DNA of 28,796 nt. It comes from a virus. Below the pieces are notes generated by a model that saw nothing but the letters and a program-made list of their open reading frames with translations, did not search any database and was not told where the DNA came from. How positions within the stretch are numbered: position 1 is the stretch's first letter; the number at the start of each line of letters is the position of its first letter. Shown in pieces: positions 16,122-24,011 of the stretch. The stretch spans positions 1 through 28,796 of the IMG/VR virus record IMGVR_UViG_3300020283_000019, one strand, 5' to 3'. The position numbers and the translations under genes were made by a program.

Positions 16122-17543
16122 TTAACCGACTCCATAATTAGGAAAACTACCAAAGGTTGGTATTCCTGCTATAGGAATATTTGGTATATTAAGACCCCCC
16201 GCTAAACTATATATTCCACTACCAAAACCGGGTCCACCAAGATAACCAGCTGCTGGTGAGGTTGGTGCTGTTCGTGAATAACCTATACTTCCAGGAAGAC
16301 CACTCATTCCAGGAAGACTACCAGTATTAGGAGTGTATACCGAACTATCATAATTTGATCCTACGGGAGGCACTGCTCCACCTGCATAACCATAACCACC
16401 TGCTAACGGTCCTAACGAGGCGGTTAATGCTCCAACATTTTGTAAAGTTTGCATCGGTAAATTGTATTGACCTGTAAAGTTTTGATATGCTAAATCTAAT
16501 AAGGACTGTTCTCTACCTCTACCTAACCCACCAAGAGCCATTTGTTGACTTATATCTTGTTGCTGTAATGCAGGTAATGCAGTAGCTAATCCTTGATATT
16601 GTTGTCCTAACGCTCCTAATCCTTGTCCTAAACGCTGTCCTAAATTAGCTAAACCAGTACCGCCTTGTAAGCCCATACCAAACTCAGCTTGTCCAAGTTG
16701 TCCTAATAGTTGACCCTGTCTTAACGCAGCTTGAGCTTCGGCACTGCCTAACTGTCCTTCTCTAGCAGCTAACTGTCCTTGTAACCCTGCTAATCCTAAA
16801 CCTCTACGTTGTTGAGCTTCGAATGCTTGTTGAGCAGCATTTCTAGCTCCTTCAAACCCTTGACTACGAATAGCTCCTACTTGTTGAGCAGCACCTCTAG
16901 CCGCGTCTTCAGCTAATTCTTCTTGGGTTAGTCTAGCACGAGAACCACCGAAAGCTCCTGCTCCTATAGCTTTATCTCGTAAACCAATATCAGCTTTACC
17001 AAAACGTTCAGTAATATCATCTAACGTTTGTTGTACTACCTGTTCTTCAAAAGGATTATAAAAGTTACTAACTTGTTGAGCAGGATTAAACATTCCTGTT
17101 GAGCCATAACCACTGAGCTCTGCCCTACCTAAACCACTACGAGCAGCAGAAAAATCAGGACCTGCTCCTCTAGTAAATCCTGCCGCTTCTCCTGTTAAAC
17201 CACGTCCTGCTGCTAACCCTGCAGAAATACCTTGTCCCCCGATATCAGCAGCACTACGCATAGTACCTGCTGCTTCTGATAATAAATTAGCTTGAGTACC
17301 TAAAAAGGGTTGATAACTACCAATCGCTTGATCAGCTAATTGCATACCCTTAACTTCTCTAGGGTCAAAATCAGCTACTCGTTCGCCTGTGTAAGTAAAA
17401 GGACTACTATCGTCTTTACCTAATTGTCCGAACTGCTGTCTTAAAAACGCCTGAGCATATGGAAAAATATCTCGTTGTAAAAAATCTCCTACATATCCCG
17501 CAGGGGCTTGGGATGAATATTCTTGGTTTTCTCTACTAGCCAT
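16122..17543 (-). CDS. Gly/Ala/Gln-rich virion-type protein, unknown function
   Basis: This 473-residue protein has an N-terminal block (GYVGDFLQRDIFPYAQAFL, then FTYTGERVADFDPREVKGM) that I recall from marine phage virion proteins. A long Ala/Gln/Gly-rich helical middle follows (about 100-340, for example LGQLGQAEFGMGLQGGTG). The last 100 residues are glycine/tyrosine/proline-rich and probably disordered or fibre-like. The composition suits an internal or elongated particle component. Its ATG overlaps the stop of the upstream gene by 8 nt. No enzyme motif is seen. Confidence 0.55.
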   Translation of the reverse strand: MASRENQEYSSQAPAGYVGDFLQRDIFPYAQAFLRQQFGQLGKDDSSPFTYTGERVADFDPREVKGMQLADQAIGSYQPFLGTQANLLSEAAGTMRSAADIGGQGISAGLAAGRGLTGEAAGFTRGAGPDFSAARSGLGRAELSGYGSTGMFNPAQQVSNFYNPFEEQVVQQTLDDITERFGKADIGLRDKAIGAGAFGGSRARLTQEELAEDAARGAAQQVGAIRSQGFEGARNAAQQAFEAQQRRGLGLAGLQGQLAAREGQLGSAEAQAALRQGQLLGQLGQAEFGMGLQGGTGLANLGQRLGQGLGALGQQYQGLATALPALQQQDISQQMALGGLGRGREQSLLDLAYQNFTGQYNLPMQTLQNVGALTASLGPLAGGYGYAGGAVPPVGSNYDSSVYTPNTGSLPGMSGLPGSIGYSRTAPTSPAAGYLGGPGFGSGIYSLAGGLNIPNIPIAGIPTFGSFPNYGVG

Positions 17544-18624
17544 ACTTCCTATTACCTTGTTTATTAAATGCTTCTAACATAGCAATACCTTTTTGGTGAT
17601 TGCCTTTACCCATATGTTTAACTGCGGCGTTAGATAGCATAAACTCGCCATCACTAGCCATAACAGGTATTAAATCATCTTTAGGACCTCCTGGACCTTC
17701 AATATCGCCTCCTTCTAACATAGGGGTAAACATAGGTCTATCTAAAACCCCACCGTCTTTAAAACCTCTACTACCTGCAAAAGCCGTACCCATTATCGGT
17801 TGTATGTTTCTTAAATAATCTCGTTTTGCACCTAAACCACCCTCAGGTAAAGTTTGTGTTTTAACTACACTGCCTTTTCGTTTTTTAGGTTTTTCTAATA
17901 AAGCTCCTAATACATCTCTTCCTGCACTTAATAAAGCATTAAACATTTCTGGGTTATCTTGAGCATAGGTTATAACAGGTTCTGCCATCGATTGTATTCT
18001 TTCAAAAAAAGTAGGATTCAAAGTAGTTTCTAAAGAGGCTAAACCCATTTCTTTCATACTATCTTTATCAATATCTAACACTGGTTTATCTGCTGTGCTA
18101 TCAAAAATAGCTACGTCTTTAGTTTTTGTTTCTACATCAGGTATTAAATCCACTAGACCTGCTGTTTTAGGTTCTTCTGCGTATAAACTTTCTTTTAATT
18201 CATCTAAACTTTCTGAGGCTAAATTTAAAATACCTCTTTCTACTCCTATATCACCTAAAAGTTCTTTTAAATTTAATTCACCACCGTTAGCAGCATTTAA
18301 CGCTCCACCGATAGACATTCCTGCGATACCGTAGTTAGCTAAATCTTCAGGATTTACTCCTACTTGAGCTAGTAAAGCTAAAATATCAGTTTGATCATTA
18401 TTAGTTCTTAACTGAGCAGGATCATCATATTCAAACTGTCCAAATTCTTTCGCTTCGCTTCCTTCAACAGGAGTAAAATTTAATTCAGGTCCAGGCTGTA
18501 TACCAGGAGCAGTACCTGAACCAATCATTGCAGCTTGTTCGTTTGCTCCTCTGTTAGATTGTATTTTATCTCTTAATAAACTACCTCCAACAGTTATTAC
18601 GGCAGCAGTGATACCAACAGCCAT
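17536..18624 (-). CDS. Virion-type protein with a DGEFMLSNAAV C-terminal motif
   Basis: This 362-residue protein has one short hydrophobic N-terminal segment (AVGITAAVITVGGSLL, about 2-17) that may contact membrane or be buried. A low-complexity helical middle follows, then a conserved-looking C-terminal domain: DGGVLDRPMF, GPGGPKDDLIPVMASDGEFM and LSNAAVKHMGKGNHQKGIAML. The GPG...DDIP...SDGEFV motif is, to my knowledge, common in tail or ejection proteins of many phages. The function of that motif is unknown. It shares one base with the stop of the cupin-like gene, and the following virion gene starts 8 nt inside its end. Confidence 0.6.
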   Translation of the reverse strand: MAVGITAAVITVGGSLLRDKIQSNRGANEQAAMIGSGTAPGIQPGPELNFTPVEGSEAKEFGQFEYDDPAQLRTNNDQTDILALLAQVGVNPEDLANYGIAGMSIGGALNAANGGELNLKELLGDIGVERGILNLASESLDELKESLYAEEPKTAGLVDLIPDVETKTKDVAIFDSTADKPVLDIDKDSMKEMGLASLETTLNPTFFERIQSMAEPVITYAQDNPEMFNALLSAGRDVLGALLEKPKKRKGSVVKTQTLPEGGLGAKRDYLRNIQPIMGTAFAGSRGFKDGGVLDRPMFTPMLEGGDIEGPGGPKDDLIPVMASDGEFMLSNAAVKHMGKGNHQKGIAMLEAFNKQGNRKYG

Positions 18625-19178
18625 TAAAAATTCTCCTCTTGATTTAAAAGGTCATCTATTTGTTTAATGTCGAAACCTGTTAATTTTAATTCAGCAAAAT
18701 CAGCTACAGTTACTTCCTCTATAACTTCGTCTACTGTTAAACAATCTGTTCTATGTACGGTAATAAAAGTACATTCTTCGTGAATAAATAAAGCTCTTTT
18801 TGTACCTGCTTCAGTAATACCGTGGAAAGGTGCTTTAATACGTGTTACGCCTTGTTCTGTAAAAATAGAAGCTTCCCCTTTCATAATAAAAAACGGATGA
18901 TTTTTAGCGTGAATTTTAGAAACCGCTAATAAGTTTTTAGGCATTACGATTGTTCTTATATACTGCCCGTCTGCAAAATTATGTGTGACCGCTCCTTCAG
19001 TTTTACCTATTATTTTATTTTTTAAATCTTCTTGATTAGTTTTTTTACAAAAATCATCTACAGCTTCTTCAAACTGTTTTATTTTATTTTGAAACTCTAT
19101 TTTGTTTTTCTTATATTCAAAAAACTCACAAGCCTCTTGATAAGTTAGTTCTGGAGTTTTTATTAAACTTAAACTCAT
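18624..19178 (-). CDS. Cupin-like phage protein
   Basis: This 184-residue protein has a helical, charged first 60 residues (KKNKIEFQNKIKQFEEAVDD). A single beta-barrel-type domain follows: RTIVMPKNLLAVSKIHAKNH, PFFIMKGEASIFTEQGVTRI, and IKAPFHGITEAGTKRALF. His residues in KIHAKNHPF and PFHG sit where cupins bind metal. I recall similar proteins in many marine phages, where their role is unknown; a small-molecule-binding or capsid-decoration role is possible. It is the first gene after the cyclase and has its own candidate promoter, so it may head the virion transcript. Confidence 0.6.
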   Translation of the reverse strand: MSLSLIKTPELTYQEACEFFEYKKNKIEFQNKIKQFEEAVDDFCKKTNQEDLKNKIIGKTEGAVTHNFADGQYIRTIVMPKNLLAVSKIHAKNHPFFIMKGEASIFTEQGVTRIKAPFHGITEAGTKRALFIHEECTFITVHRTDCLTVDEVIEEVTVADFAELKLTGFDIKQIDDLLNQEENF

Positions 19179-19254
19179 TATTTCCTCTGCGTTTATTAAC
19201 GTATTAGCGAGTTAAAGCCCATCTCGTAAGCTGCAGTTCAATACTGACAATTCG

Positions 19255-19283
19255 ATTATACTTCATACTGTATATATTTTTAA
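19255..19283 (-). promoter_or_regulatory. Candidate promoter before the cupin and virion genes
   Basis: A perfect TATAAT (19260-19255) lies 17 nt after a TTAAAA -35 (19283-19278) on the minus strand. The -35 is inside the 3' end of the cyclase gene, and the ATG of the cupin-like gene is 76 nt downstream. The 84-nt gap 19179-19262 shows no convincing terminator hairpin. Confidence 0.4.
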
Positions 19284-21020
19284 AGGTTTTTCTTTGCCTT
19301 TTACTTTTATAGGTTTTAATGGTTTTAACTGATAACCACACCTACTTTCCGTATTTTCACCTATTAAAATATCTACCCCCGCGTCTTTTGTGCCTGATTC
19401 TAATCTAGCTGCAGTATTTACCGCGTCACCGATAGCGGTATAATCAAACCGTGAAGAAGAACCCATATTACCGATTACTGCTTCTCCTGTGTTTATTCCT
19501 ATGCCTATGGCTACTGCAGGAAGTCCTTCCGCTTGGAGTTCTGTATTAAGTTCAGCCATGTTTTGCCAAATATCTTTAGCACAATCTACCGCTATTTGTT
19601 CATGATGTAGTACGTCTAAAGGAGCATTAAATATAGCCATCATAGCGTCACCTATGTATTTATCAACCATACCACCGTGTTTTTGTACTGCTGTTTGTTG
19701 AGCAGTAAGAGCTTTATTCATAATATAAGTTACTTCTTCTGGGGTTACTGCTTCTGATAAAGCAGTAAAACCTCGTACATCAGTAAATAAAAAAGTAGCG
19801 TACCTTTTTTCACCACCTAATTTTAATAAATTAGGATTCTTTTGTAGTTGTTTTACTTGTCTAGGGTCTAAGTAATGTTCGAATTGTTTTTTAATTTCTA
19901 AACGTAATTTGTATTGTTCACGGAAACGTAAGTAAAAAGCGATTGCTCCTGTTATAAATTCACTAATTAAAGTCCACGTTGTATCTATTAATAATCCTTG
20001 TTGTATAGCATAATATCCTCCGATAGCGGTGCTAGACATAATAGCACTAAAACAAAGAACCCCTGCAGTAACGCCTAAGTTGCTTAACACAACCCAAACT
20101 AAAAGCAGGGATATAACTAATATTAAAACTTCAACGGCTAAACTGTAGTCGGGGATAAATGGACTATTTTCTACCAATATTGATTCTGCTAGTGCTGCTT
20201 GTACCTTGTGTGGTTCAAGTAATCCAACTGGGGTAGCTAACTGTGGCATTACGCCCTCAGCAGTAACTCCTACAAAAACAAATTTATTTTGTACGGCTAA
20301 CTCTTGCATATTAGTTTCTGGAGTATCTACCCAACTAACCCACTTACGTCCTAATCCGTCCGTTTTAACAGCAGGTAAACCTTTTACCCGTACTTCTTCT
20401 ATACCGTTCGTATTAGTCTTAATAACGTACGTATTAGCCCCTGTTAGGGCTTTTAGTACTTCGGTACCGAAAGCGGGTAACCACCCGTTAGGCGTCTTAT
20501 ATAGAAGCGGTATGCGTCTAACTAAATTATCTACGTCTACGGGAGCAGTAGCTATACCTTCATTTGCTTCTAATTCAGGTATATTTCTTACCGTGCCTTG
20601 AGCTAAATAACCACCGTTACCCTCTCCCATAATAACGGTGCCTACCGTATCTGGGTATTTACCATTAGCGTTTTCGAATAAAGCTAATACCGAAGGAGCA
20701 TAACTAAGAGCTATTTTAAAATTACCGTCGCCACCAAAACGGTCTTTATGTGGAAAGCCAATAACCCAACCAACACCTAAAGCTCCTCGGTTTAACAATT
20801 CTATTTGTAATTCTGCTAAACGTTGTCTAGGAAAAGGATAACCACCTTCATTATTAACATCTTCTTCAGTAATATTTAAGATAACAAAATTACCAGAAGG
20901 TTCAGGAGTCTTTACAAAAGTATCAAAAGTTTTTAATTTTAATATTTCTTGTGGAGCTAAACTAAAAATTAACGGTAAACTTAACACCGTTATTATTACA
21001 ATAATTTTTAAATACTTCAC
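19263..21020 (-). CDS. Membrane-bound CHASE2-domain class III adenylate cyclase
   Basis: The predicted reaction is ATP to cAMP and pyrophosphate in the cytoplasm, controlled by a periplasmic sensor. The 585 residues contain a transmembrane helix (4-20), a CHASE2-type periplasmic domain (about 25-290), three transmembrane helices between about 294 and 365, and a class III cyclase domain (about 405-585). Catalytic residues are complete: metal-binding D414 (FTDVRGFT) and D458 (KYIGDAMMAIF), adenine-selecting K454 and D526 (FDYTAIGD), and transition-state N535 and R539 (VNTAARLE). The K/D pair predicts ATP, not GTP. Its start overlaps the FecR gene by ATGA, so the two are probably co-translated. 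FecR-domain genes beside CHASE2 cyclases occur in bacteria, so the pair was probably acquired together. A full-length, intact cyclase in a phage is unusual. Confidence 0.9.
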   Translation of the reverse strand: MKYLKIIVIITVLSLPLIFSLAPQEILKLKTFDTFVKTPEPSGNFVILNITEEDVNNEGGYPFPRQRLAELQIELLNRGALGVGWVIGFPHKDRFGGDGNFKIALSYAPSVLALFENANGKYPDTVGTVIMGEGNGGYLAQGTVRNIPELEANEGIATAPVDVDNLVRRIPLLYKTPNGWLPAFGTEVLKALTGANTYVIKTNTNGIEEVRVKGLPAVKTDGLGRKWVSWVDTPETNMQELAVQNKFVFVGVTAEGVMPQLATPVGLLEPHKVQAALAESILVENSPFIPDYSLAVEVLILVISLLLVWVVLSNLGVTAGVLCFSAIMSSTAIGGYYAIQQGLLIDTTWTLISEFITGAIAFYLRFREQYKLRLEIKKQFEHYLDPRQVKQLQKNPNLLKLGGEKRYATFLFTDVRGFTALSEAVTPEEVTYIMNKALTAQQTAVQKHGGMVDKYIGDAMMAIFNAPLDVLHHEQIAVDCAKDIWQNMAELNTELQAEGLPAVAIGIGINTGEAVIGNMGSSSRFDYTAIGDAVNTAARLESGTKDAGVDILIGENTESRCGYQLKPLKPIKVKGKEKPLKIYTV

Positions 21021-22171
21021 CCTGAACCTTGTCTAATATTTATTGTAGAATCACTACCACCGTTTACTTTAATTTCATTCATCACGCCGTCTTGTTCTAA
21101 AATTACAGTGTAGCTATTGTCGCTATCTATATTTAATACTGCACCTTGTCCTACAGTTCTATTTAAACTTATTTGTGTTCCAGAAACTACTGTTGTTATC
21201 TGAGTTTTAGTATCTTGACCAATGTTAGTGCCTCGAATAGTAGAAGAAATAGCTGATTGATCAAGCTGATCTTCGTCTGCTAAACTGTCTAGTTCATTTA
21301 AAATATTTAATAAATCTTCTAAAAAATTTACATTTAACGCATCGTAATCTAATTCAGTAAAATCTAACTGTTCTTCTTCTTTTAAGTTTTCTTCTGCTAA
21401 ATAATCAAAATCTAATTCATTAAAATCTAAAATAGGGTCTTTTATTTCTTGTGTTTCCTCTTCTTCTGTTTTTATTACTTTTTTAGGCGGTGTAACAATT
21501 AACATATTATCAATAAAATCTAATGACAAATCTAATAATACAGGAGGACTAGGCGTTGCTTCTAAAGTTGTGGTAGTAGTGGCTTGATATGCTTGGTTTA
21601 AAATTACCTCACCCATAGCCGTACTAACTACTATCTCTCCAGACGGGTTACCAAATTCATCAGGTAATAAAATAAATAAACTTTCACCTGTGTCGGGTTC
21701 TACTGTAATAGTAAAATCTGTTCCTCTAATCGCTACCGTAGCTGAGTCCGTACGAATAGTCATATTTTCTTTTGGAATACTACTAAATTTTGCAGTTACG
21801 AAACGAGCAGTGCCTTTAGCAAAAGATAACGCTAACTTACTTTTTGTTGGGTTAGGGTCGTAGATATATTCGTCAATAATTAAAGTGGAGTGTTCTGTTA
21901 GTTTAACTTTACTATCGTCAGCAAAACGTAAACCTAATCTACCTTGTTCAGTTTTAGCTTCATCGTTAGATTGTAAATTAAAATCAACTACTGCTTTATA
22001 ATCTTTATCACGGCTTATTTGTCCGTAACCTGAGACTTCTTCTACAGAGCCGATGTTAAGGGCAACTGGTTGCTGTGCCTTGATCGTTTTGGATAATACA
22101 GAAAGTACCATTAGAACCATTAGAAATGACACGTAACCAGTCGTTATCGAGTGTTGACGCCTGTGTAACAT
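21017..22171 (-). CDS. Secreted FecR-domain protein with curlin-like C-terminal repeats
   Basis: This 384-residue protein has a signal peptide (residues 1-33: HRR, hydrophobic GYVSFLMVLMVLSVL, cleavage near KAQ). A FecR domain spans about 38-195, with GYGQISRDKDYKAV, ADDSKVKLTEHSTLIIDEY and VAIRGTDFTI. An acidic linker (235-303) holds two related units, LDFNELDFDYLAEENL and LDFTELDYDALNVNFL. The C-terminal region (308-384) has curlin-type spacing, for example VILEQDGVMNEIKV and STINIRQGSG. The start lies 116 nt inside the curlin-like gene. An in-frame TAA directly before the ATG rules out a longer N-terminus, and an AGGAGG sits 14 nt upstream. It may sense or anchor the curlin-like protein in the periplasm and pass a signal to the CHASE2 cyclase. 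The domain calls are firm; the role is inference. Confidence 0.8.
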   Translation of the reverse strand: MLHRRQHSITTGYVSFLMVLMVLSVLSKTIKAQQPVALNIGSVEEVSGYGQISRDKDYKAVVDFNLQSNDEAKTEQGRLGLRFADDSKVKLTEHSTLIIDEYIYDPNPTKSKLALSFAKGTARFVTAKFSSIPKENMTIRTDSATVAIRGTDFTITVEPDTGESLFILLPDEFGNPSGEIVVSTAMGEVILNQAYQATTTTTLEATPSPPVLLDLSLDFIDNMLIVTPPKKVIKTEEEETQEIKDPILDFNELDFDYLAEENLKEEEQLDFTELDYDALNVNFLEDLLNILNELDSLADEDQLDQSAISSTIRGTNIGQDTKTQITTVVSGTQISLNRTVGQGAVLNIDSDNSYTVILEQDGVMNEIKVNGGSDSTINIRQGSG

Positions 22172-22766
22172 TTATAGTTCTAGAACCTCCTGTGTGGTTT
22201 AAATGAAAAAAGCCTCCCTGAAAACCATCACCGTTATAGTTAATGGTGTTATCAGAGCCATCAACGTTCATATAGTTAGTAGCCAAGTCTACATCGATAT
22301 CGGAATCAATAGTATTGTTTGAACCGTTAATGATCCAATCTAAATCTAACGTAGTAGCTAATGCTGCGGTGCCTTGGTCTAAAGACATATCGTTAGCTGT
22401 TCCTGTTACTGAAATATTTACGTTAGAGCCGTCAGTCGAATAAGTGTTAGTAGGGTCTGTTTGAATATCGAAAATGTTACTAGAACCAGAAAATTCAAAA
22501 AACCCAATATAATTATCAGCGTTAATATCTCCTTTAAATAAATTACTAGAACCTATCTGATTAATATCTAACGTCATGTTAGTTCCGTCTAAATCTAATG
22601 GCGTCATGCTCCCTGAAGTAGATAAAACCCCTCCAATTAAGTTACCTGAACCTAGCTGTTCTATATCTGCGTTTAGGGTTGCTCCTGATTGATCAATAGA
22701 TATTTCGTTATCCGCAGACCATAAAAAATTAGATAAAACTATTAACAAAAATAATTGTTTTTTCAT
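22056..22766 (-). CDS. Secreted curlin-repeat-like protein (CsgA/CsgB analogue)
   Basis: This 236-residue protein starts with a signal peptide, MKKQLFLLIVLSNFLWSA. I chose the ATG at 22766: it has a TTGGAG site 8 nt upstream and overlaps the csgG-like stop by ATGA. A TTG start at 22781 would only add five residues and would consume that site. The mature part has curlin-type repeats, clearest at 22-44 (ISIDQSGA, IEQLGSGNLI) and 64-77 (MTLDINQIGSSNLF). Degenerate GSxN turns follow (SGSSNIF, DGSNVNI, NGSNNTI, DGSDNTI, NGSNGTF), which suggests a beta-solenoid of seven or more rungs. Two cysteines (C223, C235) could form a disulfide cap. It is probably the fibre or surface subunit exported by the CsgG/CsgF-like pair. 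The sequence is divergent, so amyloid formation is inference. Confidence 0.75.
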   Translation of the reverse strand: MKKQLFLLIVLSNFLWSADNEISIDQSGATLNADIEQLGSGNLIGGVLSTSGSMTPLDLDGTNMTLDINQIGSSNLFKGDINADNYIGFFEFSGSSNIFDIQTDPTNTYSTDGSNVNISVTGTANDMSLDQGTAALATTLDLDWIINGSNNTIDSDIDVDLATNYMNVDGSDNTINYNGDGFQGGFFHLNHTGGSRTINVTQASTLDNDWLRVISNGSNGTFCIIQNDQGTATSCP

Positions 22767-23608
22767 TGTTTTAAGCTCCAATATTCGTATTGTATTCCTT
22801 CCATGATGGTTTTGTAAACTGCTGTTTCTATGGCTGCTTGTAGGGCTATAGTTACTCCTTCGTTCTCTACGTTACCGTTTTCTATCTCTATTAATCTAGT
22901 ATTATCTTTTACGAAACGGAAAATATCTTGATTAATACCTACGCTTAAAATAGTTTTAGTAACAGTAACTTCTGTTAAAATACGCCCCGTAAGCACAGAA
23001 ACCGTGCGTAAACTAATAGTTACTGTGTCTTGTCGGTATTCTTTACTTACCCCAATACCTAATATTCTACCTCCCGAACCACCTGAACGAGTATTAGTTT
23101 CATAACCAACTACCGCACCTTCCATTAAAATACCTGCAAATAATAAAGGTTTTAATTTTTGTTCTTCATCAAAGTCTTTTCGTGTACTACGAATTAATTG
23201 TCGTTCTTTAGTTAAGTTATCTAAACCAACGCGTTCTACTACTTCGAAAAAATTACCTTTGCTAGTGTCTTTTAATGCTTTTATTAATAATGCGTAAGGG
23301 GCTTGAGTAACTGCGGTGCTAAAAGAAGCATAAGTACTATTACTTCTACGTTGTCCTGTTTGATCAGTAAACGCGGTAGGATATACTGCTACTACGGGTT
23401 TTATATTTGGAATTCCTAAATTACTTAAGTTTTCATTAATAACTTCAGAAACCTCTGCATACCTTGAAGGTTCTAAGTTTTCTATCGCTTGTTCTGTTTT
23501 TAATAAAGCACAACTAGAAAGTAAAACTATCAAGAGGAAAAGTAATGATCGTTTCGCCGCCGTCAGAATCTGTGATAGTAAGTGTAATCGTAGTATCATC
23601 AGCAACAT
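22763..23608 (-). CDS. csgG: CsgG-like outer-membrane curli secretion lipoprotein
   Basis: CsgG forms the nonameric outer-membrane pore that exports curlin subunits. This 281-residue protein has an N-terminal hydrophobic signal ending in the lipobox LSSC, with C33 the lipidated residue. Ala at +2 would send it to the outer membrane. The body matches the family: KPVVAVYPTAFTDQTGQRR (conserved early strand), FFEVVERVGLDNLTKERQLI, LLFAGILMEGAVVGYETNT, and TVTISLRTVSVLTGRIL. The size is close to E. coli CsgG (277). The start at 23608 lies 95 nt inside the csgF-like gene. A GAGGG is 14 nt upstream, and the second ATG at 23599 is an alternative. It is followed immediately by the curlin-like gene with an ATGA overlap. 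Confidence 0.85.
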   Translation of the reverse strand: MLLMILRLHLLSQILTAAKRSLLFLLIVLLSSCALLKTEQAIENLEPSRYAEVSEVINENLSNLGIPNIKPVVAVYPTAFTDQTGQRRSNSTYASFSTAVTQAPYALLIKALKDTSKGNFFEVVERVGLDNLTKERQLIRSTRKDFDEEQKLKPLLFAGILMEGAVVGYETNTRSGGSGGRILGIGVSKEYRQDTVTISLRTVSVLTGRILTEVTVTKTILSVGINQDIFRFVKDNTRLIEIENGNVENEGVTIALQAAIETAVYKTIMEGIQYEYWSLKQ

Positions 23609-24011
23609 AGTCTATCTTGTTTCCCTCTAATTCAATAGTACCTGCGTTAGAAGCAGTCTCTCCGAATAAATTATCTACTAATTGTTGTGATAGCTTAGCA
23701 TAAACTCTAGATTCTAAATTTCTAATAAAACGGGCTAACGTGCTGTTATTTTTATCTCTTTCTGCTTCATCTGCGGCAGCTTTTAAAGCATCTGAAATAC
23801 TTTGTTTTCTTGTTTTTTCTTGATTTTCTATTGTTAAATAATGTGCTGAAGTTCCCACTCCTGAAAAACTAGGGCTTTTAAAAGTAAACTTCATTTCGTC
23901 TGCTCCTAGAACACTAGAAAAAATAATTGTAAATACCATAAATGCAATACCTGTGTACGCAAAAATATTTTCAAAAGCTATTTCATTCCTCGTCTTCTTT
24001 CGGTTCCTCAT
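23514..24011 (-). CDS. csgF: CsgF-like curli assembly factor
   Basis: CsgF binds the CsgG channel and helps couple secretion to fibre nucleation at the cell surface. This 165-residue protein has a long N-terminal signal (basic RNRKKTR, hydrophobic to about residue 36, cleavage near VLGA). The mature start KFTFKSPSFSGVG then matches the diagnostic YxFxNPSFGG block of CsgF, and IENQEKTR corresponds to the family's AQAQN region. A helix SRVYAKLSQQLVDNLF and a strand-rich end (TITLTITDSDGGETIITFPL) also fit. The start at 24011 has a GGGA site 8 nt away and overlaps the preceding membrane-protein gene by 29 nt. Confidence 0.8.
   Translation of the reverse strand: MRNRKKTRNEIAFENIFAYTGIAFMVFTIIFSSVLGADEMKFTFKSPSFSGVGTSAHYLTIENQEKTRKQSISDALKAAADEAERDKNNSTLARFIRNLESRVYAKLSQQLVDNLFGETASNAGTIELEGNKIDYVADDTTITLTITDSDGGETIITFPLDSFTF

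Noticed and set aside
19179-19262. Possible terminator hairpin between cyclase and cupin-like genes (CGAG...CTCG)
   Set aside because: The stem is only 4-5 bp and no U-run follows, so it is not supported as a terminator.
20206-20601. Plus-strand open frame of 131 codons inside the cyclase gene
   Set aside because: It is antisense to the CHASE2 domain, without motifs or ribosome site.
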